Source: Opitutia bacterium UBA3151 (lineage in GTDB: Bacteria; Verrucomicrobiota; Verrucomicrobiia; Opitutales; Seribacteraceae). From it: a stretch of 46,592 bases of DNA. Made by a program: the position numbers and the translations under genes. Where the stretch lies: contig DEYT01000031.1 of assembly GCA_002364975.1 (NCBI GenBank), positions 1 to 46,592 of the forward strand. Direction: 5' to 3'. The notes under the pieces are model-generated. The model was given only the letters and a program-made list of their open reading frames with translations, had not been told where the DNA came from and searched no databases. Every line of letters starts with the position of its first letter. The stretch's first letter is position 1. Below, piece after piece: positions 26,555-35,413 of this stretch.

Positions 26555-28237
26555 ATGTTTGGATTTGCTGGTGTCATTTCAAAAAAGCAACTGGAGAATC
26601 GAATCCGGCAGCAGAGTCAATTTTGCCTGGACGAATTCAAGTTTTATTCAAGCTTTAAGATAATTTGCGGTGAAAAGCCTGTAAATGATCAGAAATTTTT
26701 ATTTGCCGATGGTTCCTTACTACAAATCTTAGGACTTTTTTTTTCAGACTTTACCCAGTCTGAATCACTTCATCATTTCGAGGAAGTTGCAGACGGTGCT
26801 TTCACAGCTTTAGCGGTAACTCCCAATGAATTTCGCATTTATGCAGATCCATGCGGATGGCGATCAGTATATTTTCGGGAAGAAAATGGCTTCTTATATC
26901 TCGCATCTAACATAAGATATTTCCGGGAGTATTTTGGCTTACTCCTGGAACCCGCTACTGAAAGATCGATCGATTTCCTATGCACCAGTTTTATTCCCGG
27001 TCAAGAGACCCTAACAAGAAATGTTTTTCAACTACCTATGGGTCATGTACTCGAATGGAAGAGCGAAAATAATTCGACCATCAGAGATTACTGCAAGTAT
27101 GACACTATCCCCAAAGTGCAAAATACTAGTGCCGAATCAGCAAAAGATCTACACTCTATTTGCCTCGAAAACACTGAAAGAATAAAAAAATCCAGTGGAA
27201 AAAGCGAATGCACAGTTTTCTTGAGTGGTGGATTGGACAGCACTTGTGCCCTAGCTCTAGCGATTGAAATATTCGGACTAAAAAACATAAAAACTATTTC
27301 AGTCCATTTCGGTGGCCATTTGCCCAATGAAAATGAATACATTGATGAAGCCGTTAAATACTTTGGTTGCAGTCATCAATATCTTGAAATTTCCCCTGAT
27401 TCATTCCTCTCGGAAATGGAGACAATCTATACATGGATTGATGATCCCATTGGCGACCCGGTGGTAATGCCTAATTATATGATGAACCGTGTCATTGATC
27501 CTAAAGAACAACTTGTGATTACTGGTGAGGGAGGAGATCCCTGTTTTGGTGGTCCAAAAAATGTATTCATGACCAACTCAATGGAATTCAGTGGTTTATA
27601 CGAAAATAGTGATAACAACGAGTTTCTTGCTACTTGCTACCTTGAGAGCTTCAAGAGAGCTTATGATGATGCCGCTCAGATTAGCCGATTCAATGAAGAG
27701 TCTTTCGAAAGTAGATTAAATGAACTTCAATCCAACCTTAATTTACACCTTACAAATCAAAATTGGGATAGCTTCCTCGATCGTTTGTTATTTGCAAATA
27801 AATACCTCAAATCTAATTCCCTGATCTTACCAAAAGTACAAAAGACCACGCAGCCATTTTCCCGGTATTCATTATCTCCACTTTTTTCGAGAAAAGTCAT
27901 CGAATTCTGTGCCCGAACTCCAATCGAAATAAAATATCCGAAACTTCAGGAGAAACATATTCTTAAACGTGCTTTCCTAGAAAAAATTCCTCAATCTATA
28001 ATCGACAGAGAAAAGAGTGGCATGAGAGTCCCCATTCGCTTCTGGCAAGGTAACAAAATAAAGGCGTATAACCGAAAAATACTTTTGCGTGAGAATAAAA
28101 AATTAACTTCGAAATTTTTTAACATAAAAGAAGTTAAAAATCTTTTAAAGCATCCGCGTTCTAGGCAAGGTCTTAAAACATGGATGCTTACCACTTTTAT
28201 TTTAACTGCTAAAAATTTATATGAGCCCGAAAGTTGA
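26555..28237 (+). CDS. Asparagine-synthetase-like amide-forming ligase without glutaminase Cys, 560 aa
   Basis: The N-terminal part (1-190) follows the Ntn GATase fold of AsnB, but the protein starts MFGFAG where the family has MCGIAG: the nucleophile Cys2 is Phe. Glutamine hydrolysis is therefore not expected, as in beta-lactam synthetase and lasso-peptide cyclases. The synthetase part has the PP-loop FLSGGLDST (about 223-231), a VITGEGGDPCFGG motif, and later RYSLSPLFSRKVIEF and DREKSGMRVPIRFW segments. It should adenylate a carboxylate and join it to an amine. The cupin gene overlaps its end by 17 bases and a second PP-loop gene follows, so the set is probably one pathway. Confidence 0.85.
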   Translation: MFGFAGVISKKQLENRIRQQSQFCLDEFKFYSSFKIICGEKPVNDQKFLFADGSLLQILGLFFSDFTQSESLHHFEEVADGAFTALAVTPNEFRIYADPCGWRSVYFREENGFLYLASNIRYFREYFGLLLEPATERSIDFLCTSFIPGQETLTRNVFQLPMGHVLEWKSENNSTIRDYCKYDTIPKVQNTSAESAKDLHSICLENTERIKKSSGKSECTVFLSGGLDSTCALALAIEIFGLKNIKTISVHFGGHLPNENEYIDEAVKYFGCSHQYLEISPDSFLSEMETIYTWIDDPIGDPVVMPNYMMNRVIDPKEQLVITGEGGDPCFGGPKNVFMTNSMEFSGLYENSDNNEFLATCYLESFKRAYDDAAQISRFNEESFESRLNELQSNLNLHLTNQNWDSFLDRLLFANKYLKSNSLILPKVQKTTQPFSRYSLSPLFSRKVIEFCARTPIEIKYPKLQEKHILKRAFLEKIPQSIIDREKSGMRVPIRFWQGNKIKAYNRKILLRENKKLTSKFFNIKEVKNLLKHPRSRQGLKTWMLTTFILTAKNLYEPES

Positions 28238-28931
28238 TTTTTTTTACAAAGAAGAGTTTTCATCCTTTTTCAATGATCTGCACCGCGGAAATTTTGGTCG
28301 AGCATGCCCTGATCAATCAGACAAACCGCATGATTTCCCCGGACGAGGTGGTACAGTTTTTTGCGTCGCGACGGGTAATCAAACCGTCAGGATTACAAAT
28401 GAGGTATCCAAGTATGAAATGCAGCCTGGTATGTACGGGGCAATTCAGACGCCCGCCAAAATAGAAGGCGGAATGTTTTGGTATGTTTTTGTGGAGGGGT
28501 ATGAATGCCTAAATGGAATCGGGGGTCCCCTTGAGCATACTGGTAGGCTGCGCTATATTGACGGTTGCACGGACTCTCTGATTCTACCACCTGTAATCAA
28601 AGGAGACCCATGCCTTAATCTTCTCTACTTCCCCCCTTCCACGGATCAGACTTTTCACACGCACCCAAGTTGTCGAATTGGCCTAGTCGTTTCCGGTCAC
28701 GGTATCTGCCATGAAAAGTCTGGAGAAACTATTCTTGAAGAAGGTTTAGCCTTTTATCTTCCCAAGGATGCCATTCACCGCTTCGAGACAAAAAGTGAAT
28801 CTCTTCGGGTTGTTGCCTTCCACCCGGATAGCGACTTTGGACCCGAGCACGATTTCCACCCAATGATCAACAAGACCATGGTGGATGGAACCTCAGCACG
28901 CCATATCGAAGCCATTCGCACCAGTTTATGA
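28221..28931 (+). CDS. Double-cupin protein, 236 aa
   Basis: Two beta-rich halves are visible. The second (about 130-215) carries a metal-type cupin motif HTHPSCRIGLVVSGHG followed by YLPKDAIHRFET, so His residues for a metal site are present. The first half (about 40-115) is more degenerate. It could be a non-haem iron or zinc enzyme, an isomerase or a ligand sensor. Its ATG lies 17 bases inside the upstream gene and its TGA overlaps the next ATG (ATGA), so translation of the three genes is coupled. The contribution to the pathway is inferred from that coupling only. Confidence 0.78.
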   Translation: MSPKVDFFYKEEFSSFFNDLHRGNFGRACPDQSDKPHDFPGRGGTVFCVATGNQTVRITNEVSKYEMQPGMYGAIQTPAKIEGGMFWYVFVEGYECLNGIGGPLEHTGRLRYIDGCTDSLILPPVIKGDPCLNLLYFPPSTDQTFHTHPSCRIGLVVSGHGICHEKSGETILEEGLAFYLPKDAIHRFETKSESLRVVAFHPDSDFGPEHDFHPMINKTMVDGTSARHIEAIRTSL

Positions 28932-29986
28932 ATAAGCAATTTCTTTTTCTTAATAAGTTTGCCGCTATTAATCGGTCTGAGATTTTTGACTTAAGTTCCG
29001 ACAATTATGTCAATCTCGTGAAATTTTTCGAAACTGGAGCAATCGACAGAACGCACACTTTAGTTTCTGGTTTCAAATACAATGTTATAGATCCTATTCC
29101 CGAGATTACATCCTCTCGCCCTCCCATTGATGAGCTTATGCTGGAAACTGCTCGGGAGATTCTGAAGCTTGCAGAGAAAAAAAAGCAAAAAATTCTTGTT
29201 CTATGGAGCGGAGGAATCGACTCGACTGCAGCATTGCTAGCACTTCTTGAAATATGTGGTAAGAATTCAACTGACATCATTAGCCTTGGTTCTTCCCATG
29301 GATCATTCGTGGAATTTCCAGAATTCGGGAAGTACCTAATGGAACAAAACATTGAAATTCTCCCGATGGTTCATCCAGTATCGAAATACCTTCCGCAGGA
29401 TTATATCGTTGTTACTGGAGAGCATGGTGACCAGTTGTTCGGCAGTGACAAGATGTTACCACTTGTCGACTCCGGTTTGGGAGACCTGCCATACAAAAAA
29501 TATTTGCCGTTCTTCATTGCCGAAAAGCTCGGCAATATTAAACAAGTATCGCACTTGGTGGAATACCTTGAGGCAATCATTGAAAAATGCCCATTTACCA
29601 TCACAGATATCTGTCAATGTCTCTGGTGGTTTAACTTCGTATTAAAATGGCAGCAAGTTTCATTGCGCATTCCGGTATGGTCGGGAAAAAATGTGAAACA
29701 GGTTTTTGATCAATGCGAACATTTTTACAGAAACGAAAAATTCCAGCTTTGGTCTCTTGCACGGGAGCGTAAGAATCCCCACACAGTGGATAGATATAAA
29801 GCAGAACTGAAAGAATTTATTAATCAAAGATTTGTATGCGAAAAATATTTTCTTCGTAAAAGAAAAGAAATAAGCCTGCGTCCAAGAGCCGAGAAAAAAT
29901 GGTGGGAATTAGCAAGACATCGGTGGAGCTTTGTTATGGATGAGACATGGAATCTCGAGAAACAGATAATCCCTCACTACCTGTAA
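28928..29986 (+). CDS. Stand-alone PP-loop ATP pyrophosphatase, 352 aa
   Basis: The centre of the N-terminal half shows the PP-loop LVLWSGGIDSTAAL (about residues 89-102) and a VVTGEHGDQLFGS motif near 158-170, both typical of the asparagine-synthetase/ThiI/GuaA superfamily. There is no GATase domain and the C-terminal half is unassigned (Trp- and basic-rich). It should activate a substrate by adenylation with release of pyrophosphate. It is distinct from the larger PP-loop protein two genes earlier, so two adenylating enzymes sit in one operon. Translation is coupled to the cupin gene by a 4-base overlap. Confidence 0.78.
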   Translation: MNKQFLFLNKFAAINRSEIFDLSSDNYVNLVKFFETGAIDRTHTLVSGFKYNVIDPIPEITSSRPPIDELMLETAREILKLAEKKKQKILVLWSGGIDSTAALLALLEICGKNSTDIISLGSSHGSFVEFPEFGKYLMEQNIEILPMVHPVSKYLPQDYIVVTGEHGDQLFGSDKMLPLVDSGLGDLPYKKYLPFFIAEKLGNIKQVSHLVEYLEAIIEKCPFTITDICQCLWWFNFVLKWQQVSLRIPVWSGKNVKQVFDQCEHFYRNEKFQLWSLARERKNPHTVDRYKAELKEFINQRFVCEKYFLRKRKEISLRPRAEKKWWELARHRWSFVMDETWNLEKQIIPHYL

Positions 29987-29988
29987 AA

Positions 29989-30704
29989 ATGAATGCATTG
30001 AAAGAGCCTGACCTATTTTCACCAGTTATCGAAAGACTTTTAGCCACTGTGGTAATATTGAGCGTCATCTTTTATGTTCTGGAGGTAGAATATGGGGGCT
30101 CTGCCCATAGTCTAGAAGGGCACACCTTTTGGTTGTGGATGGAATGTGTGGTTGCAGGCATCCTAACAATAGAAATATCTCGCCCGGTGGAAAAAAGGAG
30201 GAAAAGAGTATCCCTACAGTCGGTTAGGAGTGATAGATCTAGCATCCGTAATCCCCTTTTGGCTGGGTTTCATTGTTCCCCCTGCATGCTTGGGATTGAT
30301 TCGATCCATGCGTGTCCTGCGTTTACTAAAACTCTACCGGCATAGCGGGGTAATGCGAGTATTTGTTCATGCATTTCTCCTATCTAGAAAGCACTTAATG
30401 GGGATGTTTCTGATCGTTTTTATTTTGGTTTATTTTGGTGCAGTGGGAATTCGTGAAATCGAAAGGGATGATCAACCGGATGTTTTTGGCAGTTTATTCA
30501 ATTCTATCTGGTGGACCATTGTCACACTGATGTCGGTGGGTTATGGACACAGTTCCAGTAACTCCGATTGGAAAAGGATTTGCCCAGGTGGATATGGTAT
30601 TTTGCTTGGGATTGACTGCAGCATTTATTGGGATTGTGGGGAGCAATGTGTATACACAGGTACAGGAAATCAAAGACGAGAAAGATGATAACAACCAAGA
30701 GTAA
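29989..30704 (+). pseudogene. Voltage-gated potassium-type ion channel split by two frameshifts
   Basis: Three consecutive frames together give one channel of about 238 aa. Frame A (from ATG 29989, 3 bases after the previous stop) has S1 and S2 ending ILTIE. One extra base near 30173-30176 moves to frame B, which starts YLARWKKGGKEYPYSRLG and has S3 (IDLASVIPFW), the Arg-rich S4 (IRSMRVLRLLKLYR), S5 and the pore WWTIVTLMSVGYGH. A second extra base near 30551 moves to frame C, VPVTPIGKGFAQ and the S6 helix, ending at TAA 30702-30704. The selectivity filter reads GYGH where GYGD is usual. Either the gene is decayed or the assembly has two single-base errors. Confidence 0.85.
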
Positions 30705-30803
30705 GTTTGTCACTGCAACCCCAGGATTCATTTGCAGAAAAATAATCTTTGCGAAAACTCAGCAGCCTGAACAACCAGAGATTTTTTCCTCCCATAGGTT
30801 ATC

Positions 30804-32102
30804 ATGACAAATTTTCGCATTTATGCCCTGTCCACCTTATTTGGCATCCTGTTCGTCATCTCGTCATACTTTTTATTTTTTAACGAAGAGAAAAAAAGCT
30901 GGATCATAGGTGGTGGTGAAGAAGGTGGATTGTATGATGCCAGCGTATCTGCCATTTCAAAAGTGCTTAAAAATAAAAATGGCTGGAATGTGGAGGTTCG
31001 CAGAACCTCAGGTAGCGTTGAAAACATGAAAGGCCTGAATGAAGGGAGTCTCGATCTCTGCTTGCTTCAGAATGATTTACCTGGCAGCGAAAAAATCAGG
31101 TCAATTGCGACAATATATGAGGAAGTCCTGCACATCATCGTAAAAGATAAAAACGCTTCTCTTGCCAGCCTGGTTGGTAAAAACATTTCAACCGGGAAAA
31201 GTGGAGGTGGCACCTACTCTCTTGTTTCAGCAATCTTTCCGAGCTTAGGTATAAAAGAAGGCTCAGTGACCTGGAAAAAAGAAAGTCTCAAGGAGGGCAT
31301 TAGTAACCTTCGCCAAGGAAAGCGTAAAGCTGTTTGTATTGTCACCAGTATTGGTAATCAAATGGTGGCATCTGCTTTGGCTGGGGGCGACCTCCATTTG
31401 CTAGAAATTGGAGAAGGCATGTCAAGTGCGGCAACCCGCTCTTATCCATTTACTCAATCCTCATTTATTCCACAGAATTCTTACCCGGTGAGCCCGGGAA
31501 TTGCTATCCCCAAAGCCAAAATTACCACCGTTGGTACATGTGTTGTACTCGCCTGCCACGATGAGTTGGATGAAAGCGACACCTACAAGCTTGCCAGTGC
31601 GATTCATGAAGGAAGAGTTTCCTTAACCAGACAAATTCCTGTTCTTTCAACTATTTCGCACATTGGTGATAATCAAAAAATACAATTTCCCGTGCATGAG
31701 GGAGCTAGAAAATATCTCCTGAGGGATGAACCAAATTTTCTTCAGAATTGGGCGGAACCGCTTGCTCTTATTCTTTCTGCTATTGTCATTGCATGGGCAG
31801 TCGGAGTGGCATTACGCGAATTCCTAGTCCAGCGAAGAAAAGATAGTCTTGATGTTTATTTTGAGCAACTCGGACTCCTCATTACAGAACTCGTTGATCT
31901 CAAGGACAGTAACCGATTACAGGCTATCAAAATCGAAATTCATAAAATCAGGCAGGAAACCACCCAAAAATTAGTTGCCGAACAACTCCTTGCCAACGAA
32001 TCCTTCATTATTTTCCAGAATCAGCTATTGACTGCTCAACGAATGGCCAATGATTGTACTTCTTTTGCTGAAAAGAAAGATTCCCAGTCTCTTGAATCCT
32101 GA
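30804..32102 (+). CDS. Membrane-anchored TAXI-family solute receptor-like protein with cytosolic coiled coil, 432 aa
   Basis: A TM or signal-anchor helix spans about residues 6-27. Residues about 33-290 follow the TRAP-transporter-associated TAXI receptor fold: IIGGGEEGGLYD, RRTSGSVENMKGLNEGSLDLCLLQND and STGKSGGGTYSL. A second TM helix (about 313-335) leads to a charged helical tail of about 90 residues. TRAP receptors normally lack this tail, and no dctQ/dctM permease genes are nearby. The protein may sense a small anion and signal across the membrane. The adjacent lipoprotein gene begins 2 bases after its stop. Confidence 0.8.
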   Translation: MTNFRIYALSTLFGILFVISSYFLFFNEEKKSWIIGGGEEGGLYDASVSAISKVLKNKNGWNVEVRRTSGSVENMKGLNEGSLDLCLLQNDLPGSEKIRSIATIYEEVLHIIVKDKNASLASLVGKNISTGKSGGGTYSLVSAIFPSLGIKEGSVTWKKESLKEGISNLRQGKRKAVCIVTSIGNQMVASALAGGDLHLLEIGEGMSSAATRSYPFTQSSFIPQNSYPVSPGIAIPKAKITTVGTCVVLACHDELDESDTYKLASAIHEGRVSLTRQIPVLSTISHIGDNQKIQFPVHEGARKYLLRDEPNFLQNWAEPLALILSAIVIAWAVGVALREFLVQRRKDSLDVYFEQLGLLITELVDLKDSNRLQAIKIEIHKIRQETTQKLVAEQLLANESFIIFQNQLLTAQRMANDCTSFAEKKDSQSLES

Positions 32103-32104
32103 TT

Positions 32105-32710
32105 GTGAATTTCATACCTACATCCAGAAATCAATCATGGAGCATATTGCCGTTAGTCCTATGCTTTCTTGCATTGAGTTGTAGTACCGATCAAATACCT
32201 GAGACTCTTTCCGCAAACCGGGAAGTATCAAAAAACGAACGCGAGTATCAGGCAGTATGGGGAATTGATGGAATTGATTTCCTGGAAGCCACTCTGGTAT
32301 ACCACGGGAAAACGCCAGATTCGCCTTCTGAAAACTTGGATTCTTTCGATCAACAAAAGCACAACGCTGACTTTTACAGTTACACGCTGCGCAACCTCAC
32401 TGATCTTCCCATCGAGATTTCATCTGCCCATTTTTTTTCCGAAAAAGGAAAGCGTGAAATCAACAAAAAGAGCTCATACATTACGAAAAAATGGGGAACG
32501 AACCTGCTTAAACCTGGACAAACAATAACCAGGCGAAATTTATGGGTTTGGGCAAATACCAGTCATAACCGTTTAATCATCACCTATCAGGCAGAGTTTC
32601 TTAATTCTCCAAATAAATCATCCATTGAAAGACTAGCTGAAAAAGTGGAGGAAAGCAGTGGAGCAAGTCTTATGTTTCCGTTTCAGGTGATACTTAAATT
32701 TTTAAGATAA
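32105..32710 (+). CDS. Lipoprotein of unknown function, 201 aa
   Basis: The start is GTG at 32105, just after the TAXI-like gene. The signal peptide ends LCFLALSC, a good lipobox with Cys at residue 26. The mature part (about 175 residues) has alternating beta-type segments and no known motif. The tight spacing suggests that it is made with the TAXI-like receptor and could be its outer-membrane or periplasmic partner. It is the last gene of the plus-strand island run. Confidence 0.65.
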   Translation: MNFIPTSRNQSWSILPLVLCFLALSCSTDQIPETLSANREVSKNEREYQAVWGIDGIDFLEATLVYHGKTPDSPSENLDSFDQQKHNADFYSYTLRNLTDLPIEISSAHFFSEKGKREINKKSSYITKKWGTNLLKPGQTITRRNLWVWANTSHNRLIITYQAEFLNSPNKSSIERLAEKVEESSGASLMFPFQVILKFLR

Positions 32711-33103
32711 ATGAGAGGGGACTCTTAACCAATCTAAATACTCATCCTGCCTGAAACTAATGACAATAGTTTCACCATTCCCATCACATAGAGACCCTAG
32801 GAGGTACTAATAATTCTGTAAGGTACTATTTCACCCCCCTCTTTCTCCCCACTTTTTTTATCAAGTTGGTAATTGATTCTTCGTAAATGAATCTTAATTT
32901 TCGCACCCAAGGTAAAAAACTAAAAAATAGGGAACTTGCAAGCAACCGCAAATTTAGCAACTTACACACTGAAAACCTTCTCAAGATGAGAAATTTTAAA
33001 ATCCCCATCAAAGATAGGGGAACACCCATTTATTAGTGTAATTAATTTTTATCAAGAATCTGCTTCATTGACTACTTTGTACTTGATCTTCTAGGATCAA
33101 GAG
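32711..33103. other. Non-coding gap at the right end of the island
   Basis: About 390 bases without a convincing gene; a minus-strand frame at 32826-33029 is low-quality. The stretch holds two small inverted repeats: TTCTCA/TGAGAA at 32978-32992, and TCCCC/GGGGA at 33002-33021. Confidence 0.55.
32978..32992. terminator. Small hairpin in the gap, possible terminator
   Basis: TTCTCA and TGAGAA form a 6-bp stem with an AGA loop, followed by ATTTTAAAAT. The T run is short. The same arms are found at the dnaE stop codon (12458-12473). Confidence 0.3.
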
Positions 33104-33823
33104 ATGCAGGTCTTCGTTCATATCGGCGGGAAGAACTACGGCCCTTATTCCGTCGAGCAACTACGCTCCTTTGTCAAAGCAGGCAATTGTAAGGAAGATC
33201 AACTAGCCTGCTACGACGGTAAGAATTGGGTTTGTATTCGTGAGGTTCCTGGTTTTGCAGTTAAGCTAAACAAGCAAGAGGTAAAACCGCGAACCGCTTC
33301 CAAAGCGGTACCCAAAAAAACTAAGAAGCAACGATTCAAGAAGTTGGTATTTGTTTGCCTGTCAGTAACAGTTGCTCTGTCGGTGGTGATTCTATCTGTT
33401 GCTTGGGCAACGGGTTATCTACTTGAGGAGAAAATGGAAGAAGGGATGCTCTCCAAAGAGAACCTCTTCATCCTTACCCCCGATCAGATCGCAGAGGTGT
33501 ATGACGGGGACACCTTCAAAATCAACTTACCCAAGCAAGTTCCGATATTTGGAGATAAACTTTCTATTCGTCTTGCGGGTGTCGATACCCCGGAAATGAA
33601 GGGTACGAGCGACGAGGTGAGGGCATTGGCGAAACAGGCCCGGGAACTGACTGAAAAGGCACTTCAGGGTGCGGATCAGATTGAACTCCGGAATCCTCAG
33701 CGAGGGAAATATTTCCGCATTGTAAGCGAGGTATGGATCGATGGAGAATCCCTTGCCGATATGCTAAAGGAAAAGGACTTGGCCAAGGATTATGATGGGG
33801 ACGGTCCTAGACCCGAGTGGTGA
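33104..33823 (+). CDS. GYF_2 domain - TM helix - staphylococcal-type nuclease fusion, 239 aa
   Basis: Residues 1-52 match the GYF_2 pattern of bacterial membrane proteins (HIGGKNYGPYSVEQLRSFV, then a W and an acidic turn). After a basic linker a single TM helix spans about 78-103. Residues about 125-239 form an SNase-like domain with VYDGDTFKI and RLAGVDTPEMKG, which carry the usual calcium and catalytic residues, and NPQRGKYFR further on. With the N-terminus inside, the nuclease would face the periplasm and could degrade incoming or extracellular DNA and RNA. The combination with GYF_2 is unusual. Confidence 0.83.
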   Translation: MQVFVHIGGKNYGPYSVEQLRSFVKAGNCKEDQLACYDGKNWVCIREVPGFAVKLNKQEVKPRTASKAVPKKTKKQRFKKLVFVCLSVTVALSVVILSVAWATGYLLEEKMEEGMLSKENLFILTPDQIAEVYDGDTFKINLPKQVPIFGDKLSIRLAGVDTPEMKGTSDEVRALAKQARELTEKALQGADQIELRNPQRGKYFRIVSEVWIDGESLADMLKEKDLAKDYDGDGPRPEW

Positions 33824-33943
33824 AGGAATAAAATTTTTCAATCTTCATATCCCGAAAAACTAATTTGCGAATTTAAGATTCAATTCGCCTAAGGAAAACC
33901 CAAACTAATTTGACCTTGGGAAAAACCTTGTTTAAAGTAAAAT

Positions 33944-34459
33944 ATGGTTTTAAGAGTCACCCTTTACCTGATTACTTCATTTATTTTGGGATGTGCAGGA
34001 GATTTAGACGATCAAACCAAAAAGCAGGATTTAAATGAAGATGAGACCGTTGATTCCAATGATTCGCTTCGGGTCACTCCGCAAGTGAAAGTTGAAGTGG
34101 ACAAACTAATTCCTACAAAAGCTCCCGGGATACCAAAAGAAGAGTTGGAATCTCTTCAAGCAGCCAACCCAAAGCTACTGCCCAAATCGGAGGCTGTGAT
34201 ATCACCCGAGGTTCAGCCTAATTCCAATGAGCCGAAGAATACCCTGGAAGAAGATGATGAGCTTGTGGCCGAGCCAGCTCCAGTGGTTGAGAAATTAGTT
34301 GAATTTGAAGTGTCGCCCACTGCTAATCCAACGCCGGCTAAAAATACGAACGAATTATTTTATCCAAGTGCCTCTTCCGAGTCCCCTTCACGAGTGTCTG
34401 GCAATAGAGCCCGTCTCCATCGGGGAATGCCTGCTCTGAACCTTAGTTATTTGAAGTGA
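33944..34459 (+). CDS. Pro/Glu-rich lipoprotein, 171 aa, unknown
   Basis: A signal peptide ending SFILGC gives a clear lipobox with Cys at residue 17. The rest is low complexity: Asp/Glu-rich, with many Pro and Lys and no folded domain that I can see, ending in a short basic segment (RARLHRGMPALNLSYLK). It may be a tethering or spacer lipoprotein. It converges with phnE. Confidence 0.6.
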   Translation: MVLRVTLYLITSFILGCAGDLDDQTKKQDLNEDETVDSNDSLRVTPQVKVEVDKLIPTKAPGIPKEELESLQAANPKLLPKSEAVISPEVQPNSNEPKNTLEEDDELVAEPAPVVEKLVEFEVSPTANPTPAKNTNELFYPSASSESPSRVSGNRARLHRGMPALNLSYLK

Positions 34460-34591
34460 AATTGATCTGATCGTTTGACCTTTTGATAATATTAAAATGG
34501 TTATGGGTTTAAATTTTTTTACCGGATCTGTATCAAAGGAGTCTGCTAGAACAGGGTAAAACCAAAATACTTATGATCAAAATCAGGAGGT

Positions 34592-35404
34592 CTAAACTTC
34601 TTTGTTTCCTGCTAATTTTGCTCGAATGGACTTTCTAACCTTTTCTCCGGTCAGGTCGAGAAGGGTGACGATGAGAAGCATACAAATCAAGACGAGGGAA
34701 AATTTATTCCAACTATCCGCGGATTCCGCATAAAGTTTAAGATGGAGGCCAATACCACCAGCCCCAACATAGCCAATGATACTGGCAGAGCGAACATTAT
34801 ATTCGAGCATCCAAAGGCAATGACTCCAAATTACCGGTTTTAAGTTGGGCCAAAGACCATATTGAAATGCCTGCCATCGATTGGCTCCCAGAGATTGCAA
34901 CGCTTTCTGAGCCTTAAGATCGGCGGATTCAAAGGCTTCGCTGAAGAATTTGGCAAGGTATCCGACGCTGTAAAAACTTAGGGCAATTACACCAGCCAGT
35001 GAGTTTGATCCAACTAGGACAACCGCAAGTATTGCCCAAAGTAGGCTGGGGATGGTACGAATCATATTTAACACCATTCGGGTGATCATTACCAGCCATG
35101 CGGGGCTGATGGTTCGGGCGGCAGCAAGGGATAGGAAGAGAGAAATGAAGGATGCTAGCAAGGTGGAGATTGCAGCAATCTGGATGGTCTCCCAAAGCCC
35201 TTCCATGGTTTGTCCAAGGATCGACCAATCGGGTGGGAAGAATTGATCCAGGAAGCGGAGAAAGTTTCCAAGGTAGTCAAGATCTCGACCCGAGCCTTCC
35301 AATGCAGGAATGGAACCCAAGGCAAGGAGTAAAAAGAGTACGAATGTTATACCGGGAAGATCAAACCGACTATGCCACGGAATATTTTTGATATCGTTCT
35401 TCAT
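34592..35404 (-). CDS. phnE: Phosphonate/phosphite-type ABC transporter permease (PhnE family), 270 aa
   Basis: The protein has about six TM helices and the ABC permease EAA-type loop around residues 155-175 (EAFESADLKAQKALQSLGANRWQAF). The PhnE-like regions TIPSLLWAILAVVLVG and YNVRSASIIGYVGAGGIG are present. It forms the membrane channel for the binding protein and ATPase encoded directly upstream on the same strand, with 9 bases between phnC and phnE. No C-P lyase or phosphite dehydrogenase genes are in the window, so phosphonate, phosphite and phosphate-like anions are all possible substrates. Confidence 0.88.
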   Translation of the reverse strand: MKNDIKNIPWHSRFDLPGITFVLFLLLALGSIPALEGSGRDLDYLGNFLRFLDQFFPPDWSILGQTMEGLWETIQIAAISTLLASFISLFLSLAAARTISPAWLVMITRMVLNMIRTIPSLLWAILAVVLVGSNSLAGVIALSFYSVGYLAKFFSEAFESADLKAQKALQSLGANRWQAFQYGLWPNLKPVIWSHCLWMLEYNVRSASIIGYVGAGGIGLHLKLYAESADSWNKFSLVLICMLLIVTLLDLTGEKVRKSIRAKLAGNKEV

Positions 35405-35413
35405 GGGACGAGG

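Noticed and set aside
26555..29986. Lasso-peptide biosynthesis cluster
   Set aside because: The AsnB-like protein with no Cys2 fits the cyclase, but there is no B-type protease, no RRE protein and no precursor with the expected Thr and leader.
30230..30688. A 152-residue channel-like frame read as an intact short channel
   Set aside because: It has S3 to the pore but lacks S1-S2 and S6, which are present in the two neighbouring frames, so it is the middle of a broken gene.
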